NCBI RefSeq assembly: GCF_034190915.1
Contig: NW_026947485.1
Coordinates: 52,453,337-52,517,336, forward strand
From: Cavia porcellus
Lineage: Eukaryota; Chordata; Mammalia; Rodentia; Caviidae
Direction: 5' to 3'
Length of the DNA: 64,000 bases
Position 1 is the first letter of the stretch. The number at the start of each line of letters is the position of its first letter. The position numbers were made by a program, and so were the translations under genes. A model generated the notes under the pieces. That model saw only the letters and a program-made list of their open reading frames with translations. It was not told the DNA's origin and ran no database searches. Of this stretch, positions 39,969 through 50,720 are shown one piece after another.

Positions 39969-40560
39969 CAGTAATCTCTGGTACTGTTTTGTATCTATAC
40001 CTACAATTCCTAAACAATATATTTAGGATAACTGACCCGGAAGCACAGAAACTCTTACTTCCTTGAATACGTACTGATTCAATTATACTGAGCCAATAAG
40101 AATATTCATGTTATCACCAAGTATTCGCAGGCTTCTGGAATTTGAAGTTATACTCTTAGAGGTCCTTTAAGAAACCTGATGACATGAATCCAGAAGACAA
40201 CTCTTAACACCCAACATGCCCCAAAACATTCAAGTACAGCAGACGAGAATACTTCAAAGATAGGGAAGAGGCCTCAGAAGAAACAGTTTTCACCAGTTTG
40301 GGATTACTTATTTATTAAAACACTTTCCTCACACTGCGCTAAAATCCACTTTCTCAGTAGATTTCTTTGATTGATCCTATTTTCTTCTTTGCAAAACCAA
40401 ACAAACGAAGTAAAGGAATCATGCAAAGTGAAGTCTCATCCTCACTCCATATTCTGGTGCTGTATTAGAAAATACCTCATGTTCATAAAGATTTCTTTAA
40501 ATACTCCCAGTTTGCCCAGTGGTTTTCTCTCCACTCTTACAGACTCAGCATGGTGTTTAC

Positions 40561-40650
40561 TGTGTTTTGTTTTGTTTTTGTGGTACTGGGCAGTGAACCC
40601 AGGTTTTGCTGATGGTAGGCAAGCACTCTGCGCCGAGCTACATCACTCAC
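40561..40650 (-). mobile_element. ID-type SINE, diverged
   Basis: Plus strand reads TTTTGTTTTTGTGGTACTGG, GCAGTGAACCCAGG, GGTAGGCAAGCACTCTGC and GCCGAGCTACATCACTC, which is the complement order of the ID elements here. Confidence 0.7.
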
Positions 40651-43600
40651 TCTCACGAGTCTTTTGAATCACATCTAGCAAACTGCTAATTAAGGGAACT
40701 GGAGATTGTGTCTCTGGATTTCAGCAATCAGATGCTCTTATGTAATATATAGCTTTCTAGATGTGATTCAGAAGACTGAAGAAAAGTGATGAATCTTTGG
40801 AAATGTAGAATTTGAACTGCTGAAGATGATACACTCACGTAGAATATCTAAGCTAATGGATCTACATGTTCTCTTTGTGAAAGTGACTGAAACTGTGAAA
40901 TTTAGTTAGATTATAAATATTGCAGAACCAGACGAGATTGGGCTGGTGGGCGATCAGCAAATCCAAGCATGAAGCATCCCAGAGACAGGAAGGAGAGAGT
41001 CCAGAAGGTATAAGGCTAGGCGAGGGAATTATATGAGAGCCTAGGGGTGGGGTGCATATACCAAAGACACACCTGCTGTCTTCAAAATAAACAATATCCA
41101 TCATTCTAAAAATTGAAGAAATGCATTTCTAGGTACTTTTAATTCACTTACTATCTTATTTGTCCCTTTACTACTATTTAACATGACTTGCTCCTGTCTC
41201 TTATTTATTTAGTTCAAGATCAGATCCTACCCTGGAAATGCCTTCGAGAATTAAATCATCCCCTTTTGGTTCACTTTGATTTTCAGTGGCCTGCATTCTT
41301 GTAATTGTGGCAAAAGATAAAGTAAAAGAGAATTAAAGAAAAATATTTCTTAAAATATCATAATACTTTAAGAGTGATTCTGGTGGAAGAGTACAGATCA
41401 GTGTGTCTCCATGTGTGTCAGAAAGGGGAAGGTGGTGGAGTTCTCCATTCTTTTTTGGAATGAAGTTCACTGTTCTTTTCTCTGCCTGTTTCTCCAACTG
41501 TGGTCTGCATCATGATCAAAGGTAGTTACAGGAACATCGTAAACTCTCTATTTTCCTTAGATTAAGAATTACAATCATTTTGCATATTGACAAGAAACAG
41601 ATATAGTTATTTTAATACAGCCCACACTTTAATGGTGTACACTCTCAAAAGCTTTCCCGAGCTTGATAATTTCATCTATATCTCAGTGACAAATGAACAG
41701 TAAAACCCTTTGGAAAAACCTGGGGAAGATCTTGCACACATTTGGAGTAGTACAAGAAATAAGCAAAGGTAGGACTATGTTCATAAAGGTTTTGGAGATC
41801 AGAAGCTGATCCACGAAAAAGAGCAGGAGGACATTCCTTACTGTAGAGAAAGTAAAGAGGGAAGCTGTTTGCTTAGTGCTTAATGCCTAGCCTCACAGTT
41901 CCTGACATCTGTTAGGCCACAAGTTGCCTTATTTTTAGCTCTCAGCTTTGTATAATTCAAATTTTTTTAAAAAGCTACACTCTGTGTCTTATTCAGCTGA
42001 GGTCACTAGCAGCTCAATTCTAACAAAATCAACTCTTTCTTCCCATTCTGAGACTCTCTGTTGAACTCTATAAGCTCCAGAATTCTACTAGTGAATTGGC
42101 AACAGGCCCTCAATTAATCTGCCACATGTTCTGATTGAAACCTTGAAATGATGTTTAAATAATGCATTGAAATTTAATTCGGTAGACATTCATATCTCAA
42201 CTTCTCTAAACTAGTTTACAAATCTTCTGTGATTACAACTAAGTATTATGCATTCTTAATGTTCATAAGACTATATATAGTGGGAATACAAAGATATTTA
42301 TGGGCAGGATTTCCTCTTCCAAATGTCAAAATAGTGAAAACTACATTCTAGCACCAAGATTTGTTTCAGACTGTATTCCTGGGACTACTGAAAAATTGGG
42401 CAGAAAAGCACAGGCAAATGAATCATCTTTCTTTAGAACACATGACTGTGAATTCGAAAACAGAAGTAGATTGCAAGTAGAAACCACAAACAGAATTAAA
42501 TTCTTGTTAAAATAACTCCTGCTACAGTTTCTACTCAGTGAACTCTAAGTGACTATAAGTACAATCTATAAAATATAACTCATAATTCAATTTTAAAACT
42601 TTAAAATTCTAAAGATTTCCTCCTACGGGACCTGTGAGCTAATGTAAAAAGATGACCCTGAAAGTCTAATCCACTTCAGGAAAGCATTACTGGCAAGACA
42701 GAGACAGAGAGCGGGGAGGAAGAAGAGAATTACAAGACCAAGAACTAAAGCATTTTCAATCTGCTCCAATGAATTACTAGCACTTAACGTGATCCCAAAT
42801 CTAAAATATGGACAGTCCAGCATCAATCTTCTCACAACCGAATAGATTTTTAGAATCAGAAACATAGATCACTAATTTATCTTCTACTTTTATAAAGAAT
42901 TCTGACATTATCTCAGAAAGAAAATATAGTTAATTATTTTTCTTTTATTTGGTACTCTTCTAAATAAATTTCCATTGGCAAATGTCATAACTTAGATTGT
43001 AGCAATTTATGTTTCCCTATTTTCTTTGTAAGTTTTATTACTATAAAAATACAAAGGCAATAAAATAATCACACTCTGACATTTGGCCTACTTTCCATAA
43101 AATCACCTCAACATGATCCAGGAGAAACAGGGAAAGCCCTTACACATCCAAAAATTCCACAGCTTCCCCATAGTTCTGGAAAGGTCATTTGATCACATAT
43201 GCTAAATCTTTGTATACAAGCTGACACAACAAACCAATCAAGCACAATCTCTGCTCACCAGAAGTCTTATCCTGCCAATTGCTCTTCTTGTCTCTTTGGC
43301 TGTTTACCCATCTTGGATCAAGGGCTACAAAGATGCTTTTCCCAGCCTTGGGTGATATTTGTCCCTGGTCTTACTTTTGCCTCCACCCTACTAGCCTCTA
43401 AATCTATGTGGAGAACAAAACCATTCTGATTCTGTCCCAGGTTCCCACTAGCTTCTTTCTGACAAAGGCAATCAACCATGCTGAGCCACGTCCATTAGAG
43501 TTCATGCCATTCATTCTTAGTTAAACCACAGTAATACTGAGCAGCTTTTGTTTTCCACAGATTGAATCCACTCTGAATTCTTCACTTTTCCAAATTTCTT

Positions 43601-43686
43601 ACACACATCTCAAAATTCTTTCTCATTCTAACCACCCTTGCTCTCAGTTACCACACACTTTACGGAGAAGATCTAGGCTTTCAATA

Positions 43687-43687
43687 A

Positions 43688-43724
<37 letters not shown>
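43687..43724. repeat. (CT)n microsatellite
   Basis: About 38 bp of CT repeats with one TT interruption. A second short CT run at about 43750-43760 precedes the next SINE. Confidence 0.9.
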
Positions 43725-43758
43725 ATCATATCAAATTTTCTCTTAACTATCTCTCTCT

Positions 43759-43839
43759 CTTTTTTTGGTAATGGGTATCAAACTCTGGACCTTGCGCTTT
43801 CCAGGCAGGCACTTATGCTGCTGAGCTAAATCCCCAGGA
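43759..43839 (-). mobile_element. ID-type SINE
   Basis: Complement of the family: GGTAATGGGTATCAAACTC (B box), GGACCTTGCGCTTTCC, AGGCAGGCACTTATGCTG and CTGAGCTAAATCCCCAG (A box). The T run marks the A tail. Confidence 0.85.
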
Positions 43840-44437
43840 ACTGTCACCTATTCTTTTTTTGCCCCTGTCTCGAAAGGAAATAGTCCAAACTTGCCTAAGA
43901 TTGCTAAGAATTCTTCAGCATCATAAATACCCACCTCACTGTACCAGTACTACTACCCAGTCTCCTCTCATCTTTGATCACTTTCTATTCCATCGTTTTT
44001 AAACTTTTGATATGTGATGAGTATGCTCAATTCACTCAGTTGAGAGAAGTCTTCAACATGTTTTATTTCTCCTTCAACAATAGCGACTTTTTTATATTCC
44101 TTAACTGCCAAATACCCAGTGCTTGTATGAGGAATCATTATGAACACTTTTCTGTTTTCTTTTGCTACTTCACCGAAAGTGTAGATAATCTTAAAATTGG
44201 TCTTCATTCCTCCCTCACTCCTGTGCCCATCTACCAGGTGAGTTTTTAGTGGATGGACTTGACCCAGACTCTTATCACAGTCCTAGCTACAAAACCTCAT
44301 TTCCATCTGTCTATTAGCTATCATGGCTAGTGATAAATTTCCTAGACTCTATGGCATCAAGACTCCACAGCGCCTACTTATTCAGGTTACAAGAAAGTTT
44401 AAGTGTTCTTTCAAATTTCAACCACTCTACTATCTCC

Positions 44438-44529
44438 TTTTTTTTTTTTTTTCCATACTGGGGATCAGCTCAGGACCTTGCACCTGTCAGGCAGGCACCT
44501 GTGCTGCTGAGCTACATCCCTGGCACCAA
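44438..44529 (-). mobile_element. ID-type SINE with target duplication
   Basis: T run (A tail on the minus strand), then CCATACTGGGGATCAGCTC, AGGACCTTGCACCTGTC, AGGCAGGCACCTGTGCTG and CTGAGCTACATCCCTGG. TCTACTATCTCC flanks it at 44426-44437 and 44530-44541. Confidence 0.88.
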
Positions 44530-46954
44530 TCTACTATCTCCCATGTTAAACATTTCAACCAAACATATTAATTTAACTTACGAATTGTGAACAGTGGGCT
44601 TGTTCTCAAAAGATTCAAAGACCAGTAACTTAAAATCAGTTTCCTCAAAGAACCTTTTGAAGAGCGATAGAGCTCCATCCTGGGGCTGTTACTGTCCTTA
44701 AATCCATCTCCATAATGCCACTCTCACTGCACTGCCTTTAGTCTTCTATGCTTTTGTCAATAGGCTGGAATGGCCTCCTGAATAAGTGTCACCTCCACTT
44801 TTGTTCCTTTTTCCAAAATCACCCCTTGAATCTGCCACCAGGTTTATCGCAAAACACCAATTCGATTTTTCTTCCAAAGAACATTCTAGGTTCATCATTG
44901 ACAACAAGAAAAATATTCTTGTTGACACAAATACTCTCAGCATACGAATCAAGAGGTTACTGCAATTGACTTTAGATTCTTTTTTACCCTTACTCTGCTC
45001 CTCCTGCAACTCTCACAGTACTCCTAATGAGTCCCAACATTCTGCAGTCATCCTTTCCATGTCTTGCTTTCTGTCACCCAACTCCACATGGATGAGTCCG
45101 ATGATCATGTTTCCTGGTATAACCCAAATTAAAACTTTTCCTTGAGGTTTTTCTAAACACTCTGTTAGTTATGCTTCTTTCTCTTTCAAGCTCTGTCATC
45201 TCACTTTCTTTGTGCCTTTCTAATTGTTTTATTCCTTTAATATATCATACTCATCTTTTGCACAGTTCTCAACTGAAACAGTTCAACCTCTTTAAATGCT
45301 TTCTTAGAATTAGAGATGCACTTTAACTTTTCCTTCTTCCCTTACCTCTGGCCTTCCTTTCTTCATTTCTTCCTTCCTTCTTCCTAAACTTCTCCCCAAT
45401 GTCCTCCACCCTCTCCTATGTCTTTTGCCTAGTTACATACCTCCCTTACTCATCTGATTACTTTCTAAGCAAATGGAAAATGAACATGCCCAGCTAACAG
45501 GTCTTGTACTTGTAGAATTAAACTTATACAATGAACATTAGTTCCTTCACACATAAAGAAATGAAGACTGTGAGGTTTAAAGTACTTGAAAATGTCTCCA
45601 AATCCAGACACATCTTCCTCCATTTTGCTAAATAAGCCTGTGTTTCCTCAATCAGTTTAAGCCAACTTCCATTTAGTTTGAATTTTTCCCTGGTTATTTA
45701 TATGTGGCTTCAGGTATCACCATAGTATGTTCTCAGGGAGTTATCATTATAAGAATAAAAAACAGTAAAATTTAATTCTAACAATCTTTCAATAATTATT
45801 GTAGAGCTAAATATAATTTCCTACTGTATTTATGAGAAAGTATAATTTAGCTTCCAAAAGTCCAGTTGACAAATGAACACAACTCATATAAAAACTGTCT
45901 CCAAAGAAAAGTATAGAATATTTGAACAAGAATATATACTCAAGATGGTGAAAGAGAGCACTAAAGTCTTACTAACTCATGCTATGCTTTAGAGCTTTTT
46001 GAAGACTTCTCAAAAAAAAAATTAAAAACTGTTCTCTTGAAAGCAAGTTAATTTAGCATGTCATTTTACAGATAAAAGCCTCTGAATTAGTTGGTCTCAA
46101 CTCTGAGTAACTTTTTTAGTCTTATAACTAGAAGTTGTGATTCTGCAAGTCTGTAGTGAAGTAAAAAATGTTACAAGCTTCTGGGAGAGAAAAAAAGCAG
46201 GTGTTGCTGACCTCAGCACTCTTCGACAGTGTGGACCAGACTTGTTCTATCCTGTGCACTACAGGATGTTAAGCAGTATCTCTGGCCTCTATCATTAGAT
46301 GCTATTGCAATATCCCGTCCCTTGTGATGGTCACCAAACAGATTATCAGATAGAGCCAAATGTCTCATGGGTGAGAGGAGTCATCCCCAGTTGAGAACCA
46401 AGGACAGAGGCTGTCAAAAGATGATACATCCTAAGCAATGCCATCCTTAAAAAGATATAAAAATGACATGATGAAAGTCAAATACAGACACATTATATAC
46501 AGGCATGGTATACAAATTGAAATAAACAAGCCTCTCCAAAAGGAAATCTGATTAGCCCCTATAAACTCCTGACAACTCAGCTAAGCTTCTAAGTCAAAGC
46601 TCTTCTTATGTAATTTCAACTTGAAGATCTTCCTCCTCCCTGGCTTCTATTTTAGATTATTTTTAATTAACTTCACTGGCATTTTGCATCCTGCTATGAA
46701 AAGTCCGCCTAATAGTCTCAGAGGACTCTCCCAAGAGAGAGCAGTGCATTAAATCACACATTATCACATTAAAGTATATTCCAGCACTCAGAGTCCAACT
46801 GTCTACATTTTGGCAAATGCAATGGGATGGGGGTTGGGACAGAAATAACCTCAAGTGATTCCCAGTATCCAAAGCCTATTAACTTCAGTGCATCTACTGC
46901 CTATGAACAAATTGTATCGATTGTCTCCTACACCACATTTATCACAATGACATA

Positions 46955-47105
46955 TATTGTATAATTTGTGCTTCTGCCTGATCTCTTGCTACTGTGTAAG
47001 TCTTTGGGCAAGTCCCTTAAATTCACTGGATGTACTTTCCCTCCTCTAAAACATGAACAGGTTGGATTATTTCTAAAGATCCTGCTAGTTATATGCCACA
47101 AACTT
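46955..47105 (+). mobile_element. MIR SINE remnant
   Basis: TTTGGGCAAGTCCCTTAAAT, TCACTGGATGTACTTTCC, CTCTAAAACATGAACAGG, TTGGATTATTTCTAAAGATC and CTGCTAGTTATATG match the MIR order from the GGGCAAGTCACTTAA core to the TTGGACTAGATGATCTC extension. Confidence 0.7.
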
Positions 47106-48829
47106 ATACATGAAGCACTTAATTAAAAGGCTTTCAATTACACGCATTCTAGAAACTACTGCTTCAAAGAACAAATACCCAGATCTTCAATATTGCCTGA
47201 AGATACAATAAATTTTAAAATGCTCAATTAAAAGAAACAATTGGAAGAGCCACAAATAAAAGAACCTTATTCTCTCCTAAAATAAAAATTGCCTTTCCCC
47301 AATTTCTCCTTTCATAATCAAGGCATTTAAACAGTAATTCACACAAGAAGCAAGGAAATATTTCAGAAGTTAGTCATAAATTGCAAAATAGTTTCAAATT
47401 ACATGTTTACTTTCTATTTTCAATAACAGAGATAACAAATCAGCTGCTTAGAGTTCACCTCCAGCCTGAAGACAAGGTTGTTTAGTTTGGCCTTAACTAT
47501 TTGCCAACCCTTAAAAATGCAGATACATAAAAATCCAGATTGCCAATGTGTCTTGAAATATCGGAAAATAACCCACATGACAGTGATCAACTGCAGCCTT
47601 TGTCCCTTGAGTTCCTTATTTTCCTGACATCTCCATGCTCTCTCTTGTCTGACACCTGCCTTCAACCCCTCTTATAGCTCAGCACATAGGCGCTTGCTCT
47701 GTAAGTTTCTGGTACACACAGGAAAGATTTCTCATATTCTGCAATGCTTCCCAAGTGACAGTAAAGCTTACAGAAATACGATAACAAGGTATAAAACTTT
47801 TGAGAAAGCACAGCTAATACACTCTGGAAGGAAAACCTTCTTCTCACTCTGAAGGCTAAAATGTATAGTTTTCTAAACATCACCTAAAATGACACAAAAC
47901 AAATCTTAGATTTTATGGAAAGTTCAAACTAGAGGATTCCTACAGTCACTTCCAATTTTCAAGTCTCATGCTTTTGTGTAAAAGTATGGACAGCACACTG
48001 TAACACATTAATATATGTATGTACCTTTATGTATTCACTCTGCATGCATATATCTGATTTTATAGAAAGGAACTTCTTCATAACCTTCTATTTTCTTTTA
48101 CCTTTGTTAAAACATTGTTTTTCTCTTACTGATTTCAGTGTATAGAATTTTAAAATTACATTTCACTTAACTAAGTAGTGACTTCCTTCAAGAACATTAT
48201 TAAACTGTTCTTCAGAAAAGATGATTAAAAAAATCCAAAGACAGAGGTTAGAGGACTAAAAGGGGAGAGGATAAAAGTAAAACAGCTTTCAAGAAAAGTT
48301 CTTCACAAATCTATTTACCAACCAAGCTGTTCTTGAGAAACTACACCTTGAAGTTTCTTCCTACTCACCCCAATTTTTTCCTTTAATTACATCTTACAGA
48401 CTCTCCCTGCTTGAGGCAATATCTTAATAAGATATGAAGATTTTCTTTTTAAAACAACAATCGTGTATTACACATAATTTAACTGATCTCTGTTCAAAGA
48501 AAGTTTTTAGTCACAGTTAAACTGAGAAAAAGCAATGTGTGACTGCCTGACTCTATTGCTGCAGCTAATTTCCAGATACAACACAACTGAAATTTCCACA
48601 CCCAGGAGAGCCGTGAGATGAGCAGAAGGCATCTTCCTCGGGCCCTTGTGGAAGGAAGCTTTGCTTCTTAGAGTCAGATCACGTGAGGCCAGAAGGCTGA
48701 GCGAGTGGCACAGGTGCATTAAGTACCACTGCAAGTTCTCACAACTGATTTTAAACAAATTATTTAAGTTGGATATTGTACATATTAACTATTTCAAATC
48801 AAATGGTTTTCCTTAGGTGTCTGGTGTTA

Positions 48830-49270
48830 ATTTGAGACATAGGCAATATTTAACAATGGTGATTAACAGCACAAGTGGGAACACAAACAGTCCATCAATG
48901 AGTCTATCTTAACTACTGAGGGCATGCTTAATGACAGGAAAATGATTGTGTTGACAGTGTAACGTGTAGAACATGGGCTGCTTCTGGGAAAACATATGTT
49001 TATCATTCTCATTCTTTGCTTTTCTGCAGCTAATCATTTTTATTTTCTCTGTTTAAAAAAAAATGAGTCACTCTTTCAAAGAAAATGATAAACGTAATTC
49101 AATTTAACAGCCCTGGATGCCAGAACATTTTAATTTAACCATGGATGCTTTCTGCTTTTATCTACTGGGGCTTGAACATTAATTTCATCTTTTTTCACTT
49201 CTTGCCTTAAAAAAATCCCAAGCAATTCATTACATTATTATGGGGGAGGAAAGAGCCATCAGATATGCTT
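48830..49270. other. Unique-looking DNA next to the promoter
   Basis: About 0.8-1.3 kb inside intron 1 from exon 1. No repeat recognised. It includes an AP-1-type TGAGTCA at about 49064 followed by CTTTCAAAG, and several ATCATTTT/TAATC blocks. It could be promoter-proximal regulatory DNA. Confidence 0.25.
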
Positions 49271-49328
49271 AAAATCAAGTGTATCTGGTAGTATATTTGA
49301 GGCCTGGAAATCCATTTAATGCACATCA

Positions 49329-49712
49329 GTGTCAGAACTCTTTAGAACAGAAGCATCCTTAGAGGACTATGTAAGAGAAGTGTATGACCCTCCTGTCACC
49401 AATGTAATTCAACGTATATTACCTTCAAAAGATACTAACTTTGTCAAAAGCTTGTTATGGAAGTTTTTCAGAAACAGGAAAAATTCTTCCCTTTGGAAGA
49501 ACACAGAGGAGTTAATTCATTCTTGGAAAGCATTTCTTGAAAAATATGTTTATTTCAAAACAAAACAGTTATTGAAAACATATGCACGAGCCATTCCTAA
49601 GCAATTCGTCACAGAAAGCCCGACTATCAGCCCGGTTCCTGAGCCTCCCCAAGACACAGATGAAAAGGAGCGCGCGTGCTTGTTCAGAGCAGGGCAGCAG
49701 GGCAGGATCTGA
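49329..49712 (+). other. Unidentified 127-codon open frame in MDFIC intron 1
   Basis: An open frame antisense to MDFIC and about 360 bp from exon 1. A TAA precedes it at 49317-49319 and it has no ATG at its start; the first codon could be GTG at 49329, or it could start at a splice acceptor (CATCAG ends at 49329, with a poor pyrimidine tract). The product is hydrophilic, rich in Lys, Trp and Phe in the middle (LLWKFFRNRKN, ELIHSWKAFLEKY), then Pro/Glu-rich (PVPEPPQDTDEKE). The frame ends at TGA 49710-49712 as GC content rises into the CpG island. I do not recognise the family. It may be an orphan exon, a retrocopy remnant or chance. Confidence 0.25.
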
Positions 49713-50068
49713 AGAGGACGCAAGCACTGTAGAGACCTAGAGACGTGCTCAGAACCCACACATCTAAGTCTGAGGCCCAGAAACGCATGTGCTAAAAGAA
49801 GAAGTCTTCCTGTCATCTTGTTTCTCCACAACCAGAAGGGGGACTGGGGGGTCCGGCCCATCCTGCCCTCCTACCCGGTTGCTGATCTAGGGGAGGGATC
49901 CAGAGCAAACTTGCCCAGGGAGCGGGAACTGTGCAGAAGTTCCCAACTCGCGTCGGGACCCGCGCGCGGGCTCTGGCCTCCCCGCCCCCACCTCCCGGCG
50001 GTCCCGGGGGACACGATGTAAAACGCCGCCGCGACGGAGGCGCTCGTCCCGGGCGAGCTCGCACTCAC

Positions 50069-50165
50069 CGTGGGCCGGGGAGCCCCGCCGGCCGCCGCCC
50101 GCCGCCTCGGCCGCGCGCTGTGGCCCCGCGGGCCCGGGAGCCGGGACTTCGCCCGCGCCGGACAT
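50069..50165 (-). CDS. MDFIC: MDFIC coding exon 1 (N-terminus)
   Basis: This is the first coding exon of MyoD family inhibitor domain containing protein. Read on the minus strand, the ATG at 50165-50163 opens 32 codons plus one base, beginning MSGAGEVPAPGPAG and ending GSPAH. The start closely matches the human MDFIC N-terminus I recall (MSGAGEALAPGPVGPQ). The exon ends in a strong donor, CACG|GTGAGT (GT at 50068-50067), leaving phase 1. Joined to exon 2 the frame stays open and meets the expected K-C-x-K-D segment. The exon is very rich in Gly, Ala and Pro, with no signal peptide or domain. The ATG context is weak (C at -3, T at +4). The family is known to restrain transcription factors, bind cyclin T1/P-TEFb and act as a PIEZO channel subunit, but through its C-terminal Cys-rich domain, which is not in this window. 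Confidence 0.9.
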
Positions 50166-50530
50166 GGGCCGCGCCGCCGCCGCAGCTGCGCCCGGGCGCA
50201 CGGAGCAGGGCGCTTAGGTGCTGGGCGCGGGGCTCTCACTGCTGCTGGCGGGGGAAAAAGGGCAGAAAGAAAGAAGAAAGAAAGAAATGTTTTTAGAGAG
50301 AAGCACACCAACCCTGCGGGACAGTCTCCCCGCCCCCGCTTCCCGTCCCCAAACTCCACCCCGGGGAAGTTTTGATTTGAAACCAGCGAGGAAAATCTTT
50401 GGAGCGCGAGTGACAGTGGCGGTGCCCCGAGGTCGAGAGGGGACCCAGGTGCGGTGGGGCGCGGAAGAGGAGGTGCCCTCGGGAGGGGGCGCAGCGCCCC
50501 GCCGGTCGGCCCCAGGCCGCCACCTACCTC
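50166..50530 (-). other. MDFIC: Probable MDFIC 5' untranslated region
   Basis: Reading upstream of the MDFIC ATG in the same frame gives a GTG codon at 50201-50199 (12 codons upstream) and then a TAA stop at 50216-50214. Only about 16 sense codons can thus precede the ATG in frame without splicing. Between them is a short Ala-rich run (six Ala). A purine-rich stretch (GAAAGAAAG-type) lies at 50265-50286 on the plus strand. A donor-like GGAG|GTAGGT sequence on the minus strand near 50520-50530 could mark an upstream noncoding exon, but this is a guess. Confidence 0.45.
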
Positions 50531-50720
50531 CGCATGCTCCCCGGTCGCTCCCGCTCCGCCGCCGCCCGCGCCCTCAGCGCGGCTCCCGCGTCGCCCCGGT
50601 GGCCTGGCGACGCCTGGGCCGCCCCTGCGCGTCCCTCCCGCCTCCCTGCGGCTCAGCCCAGGCTGCGGCGGCGGCGGCTCTGATTGCGCGCACTCCGCCC
50701 CCGCTTTCCAGCCAGCTTAC

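Larger units (their letters stand above)
43200..45500. other. Pyrimidine-rich intron 1 DNA, probably decayed repeats
   Basis: Outside the two SINEs and the CT tract, this is a C+T-rich plus strand with phrases such as AGTCCAAACTTGCC and GGCCTCCTGAATAAG. These hint at an old LINE or LTR, but I cannot place the family. The open frames near 43970-45145 overlap on both strands and have no coding support. Confidence 0.25.
32516..50068 (-). other. MDFIC: MDFIC intron 1
   Basis: The intron is bounded by the exon 1 donor and the exon 2 acceptor. It is AT-rich and holds an L2-like remnant after exon 2, five minus-strand ID SINEs counting the one in intron 2 next to exon 2, MIR remnants near 36.5, 38.0 and 47.0 kb, a CT microsatellite near 43.7 kb, and pyrimidine-rich unrecognised DNA from 43.2 to 45.5 kb. 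The stretches 33560-34590, 34730-36500, 38220-39690, 40660-43200, 45500-46950 and 47110-48830 show nothing I recognise. The exception to the general pattern is the open frame at 49329-49712. Confidence 0.8.
1..50165 (-). other. MDFIC: MDFIC gene, 5' part (exons 1-2 and introns)
   Basis: The gene runs right to left. Exon 1 is in the CpG island, intron 1 is about 17.6 kb, exon 2 is at 32393-32515, and intron 2 fills the rest of the window to position 1 and continues. The coding sequence seen is about 73 codons of a protein known to be about 246 residues in human. No open stretch in 1-32392 encodes the exon 3 sequence I would expect (Ser/Gln-rich, then the Cys-rich I-mfa domain). That exon is therefore most likely outside, consistent with the very long introns of the human gene. 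The two exons show no frameshift or premature stop, so the gene looks intact here. Confidence 0.85.
49930..50720 (-). promoter_or_regulatory. MDFIC: CpG-island promoter of MDFIC
   Basis: About 0.8 kb dense in G+C and CpG, against AT-rich DNA on both sides. It covers MDFIC exon 1, its 5' untranslated region and the likely promoter. No TATA box is evident. GC-box-like motifs occur at about 50328-50340 (CCCCGCCCCCGC) and 50692-50703 (CTCCGCCCCCGC), and GGGGCG-type runs near 50456 and 50485. On the minus strand there is no ATG between 50166 and about 50532, so no AUG-started upstream frame lies close to the coding start. The transcription start cannot be fixed from sequence. An island of this type could also fire on the plus strand, but nothing shows that it does. 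Confidence 0.75.

Noticed and set aside
47665..47715. Possible ID SINE fragment (TATAGCTCAGCACATAGG, then CGCTTGCTCTG)
   Set aside because: Too short, and lacking the B box and tail. Could be chance.
49887..50068. Continuation of the MDFIC exon 1 frame past 50069 as coding
   Set aside because: The frame stays open, but the CACG|GTGAGT donor and the fit with exon 2 show that it is intron.
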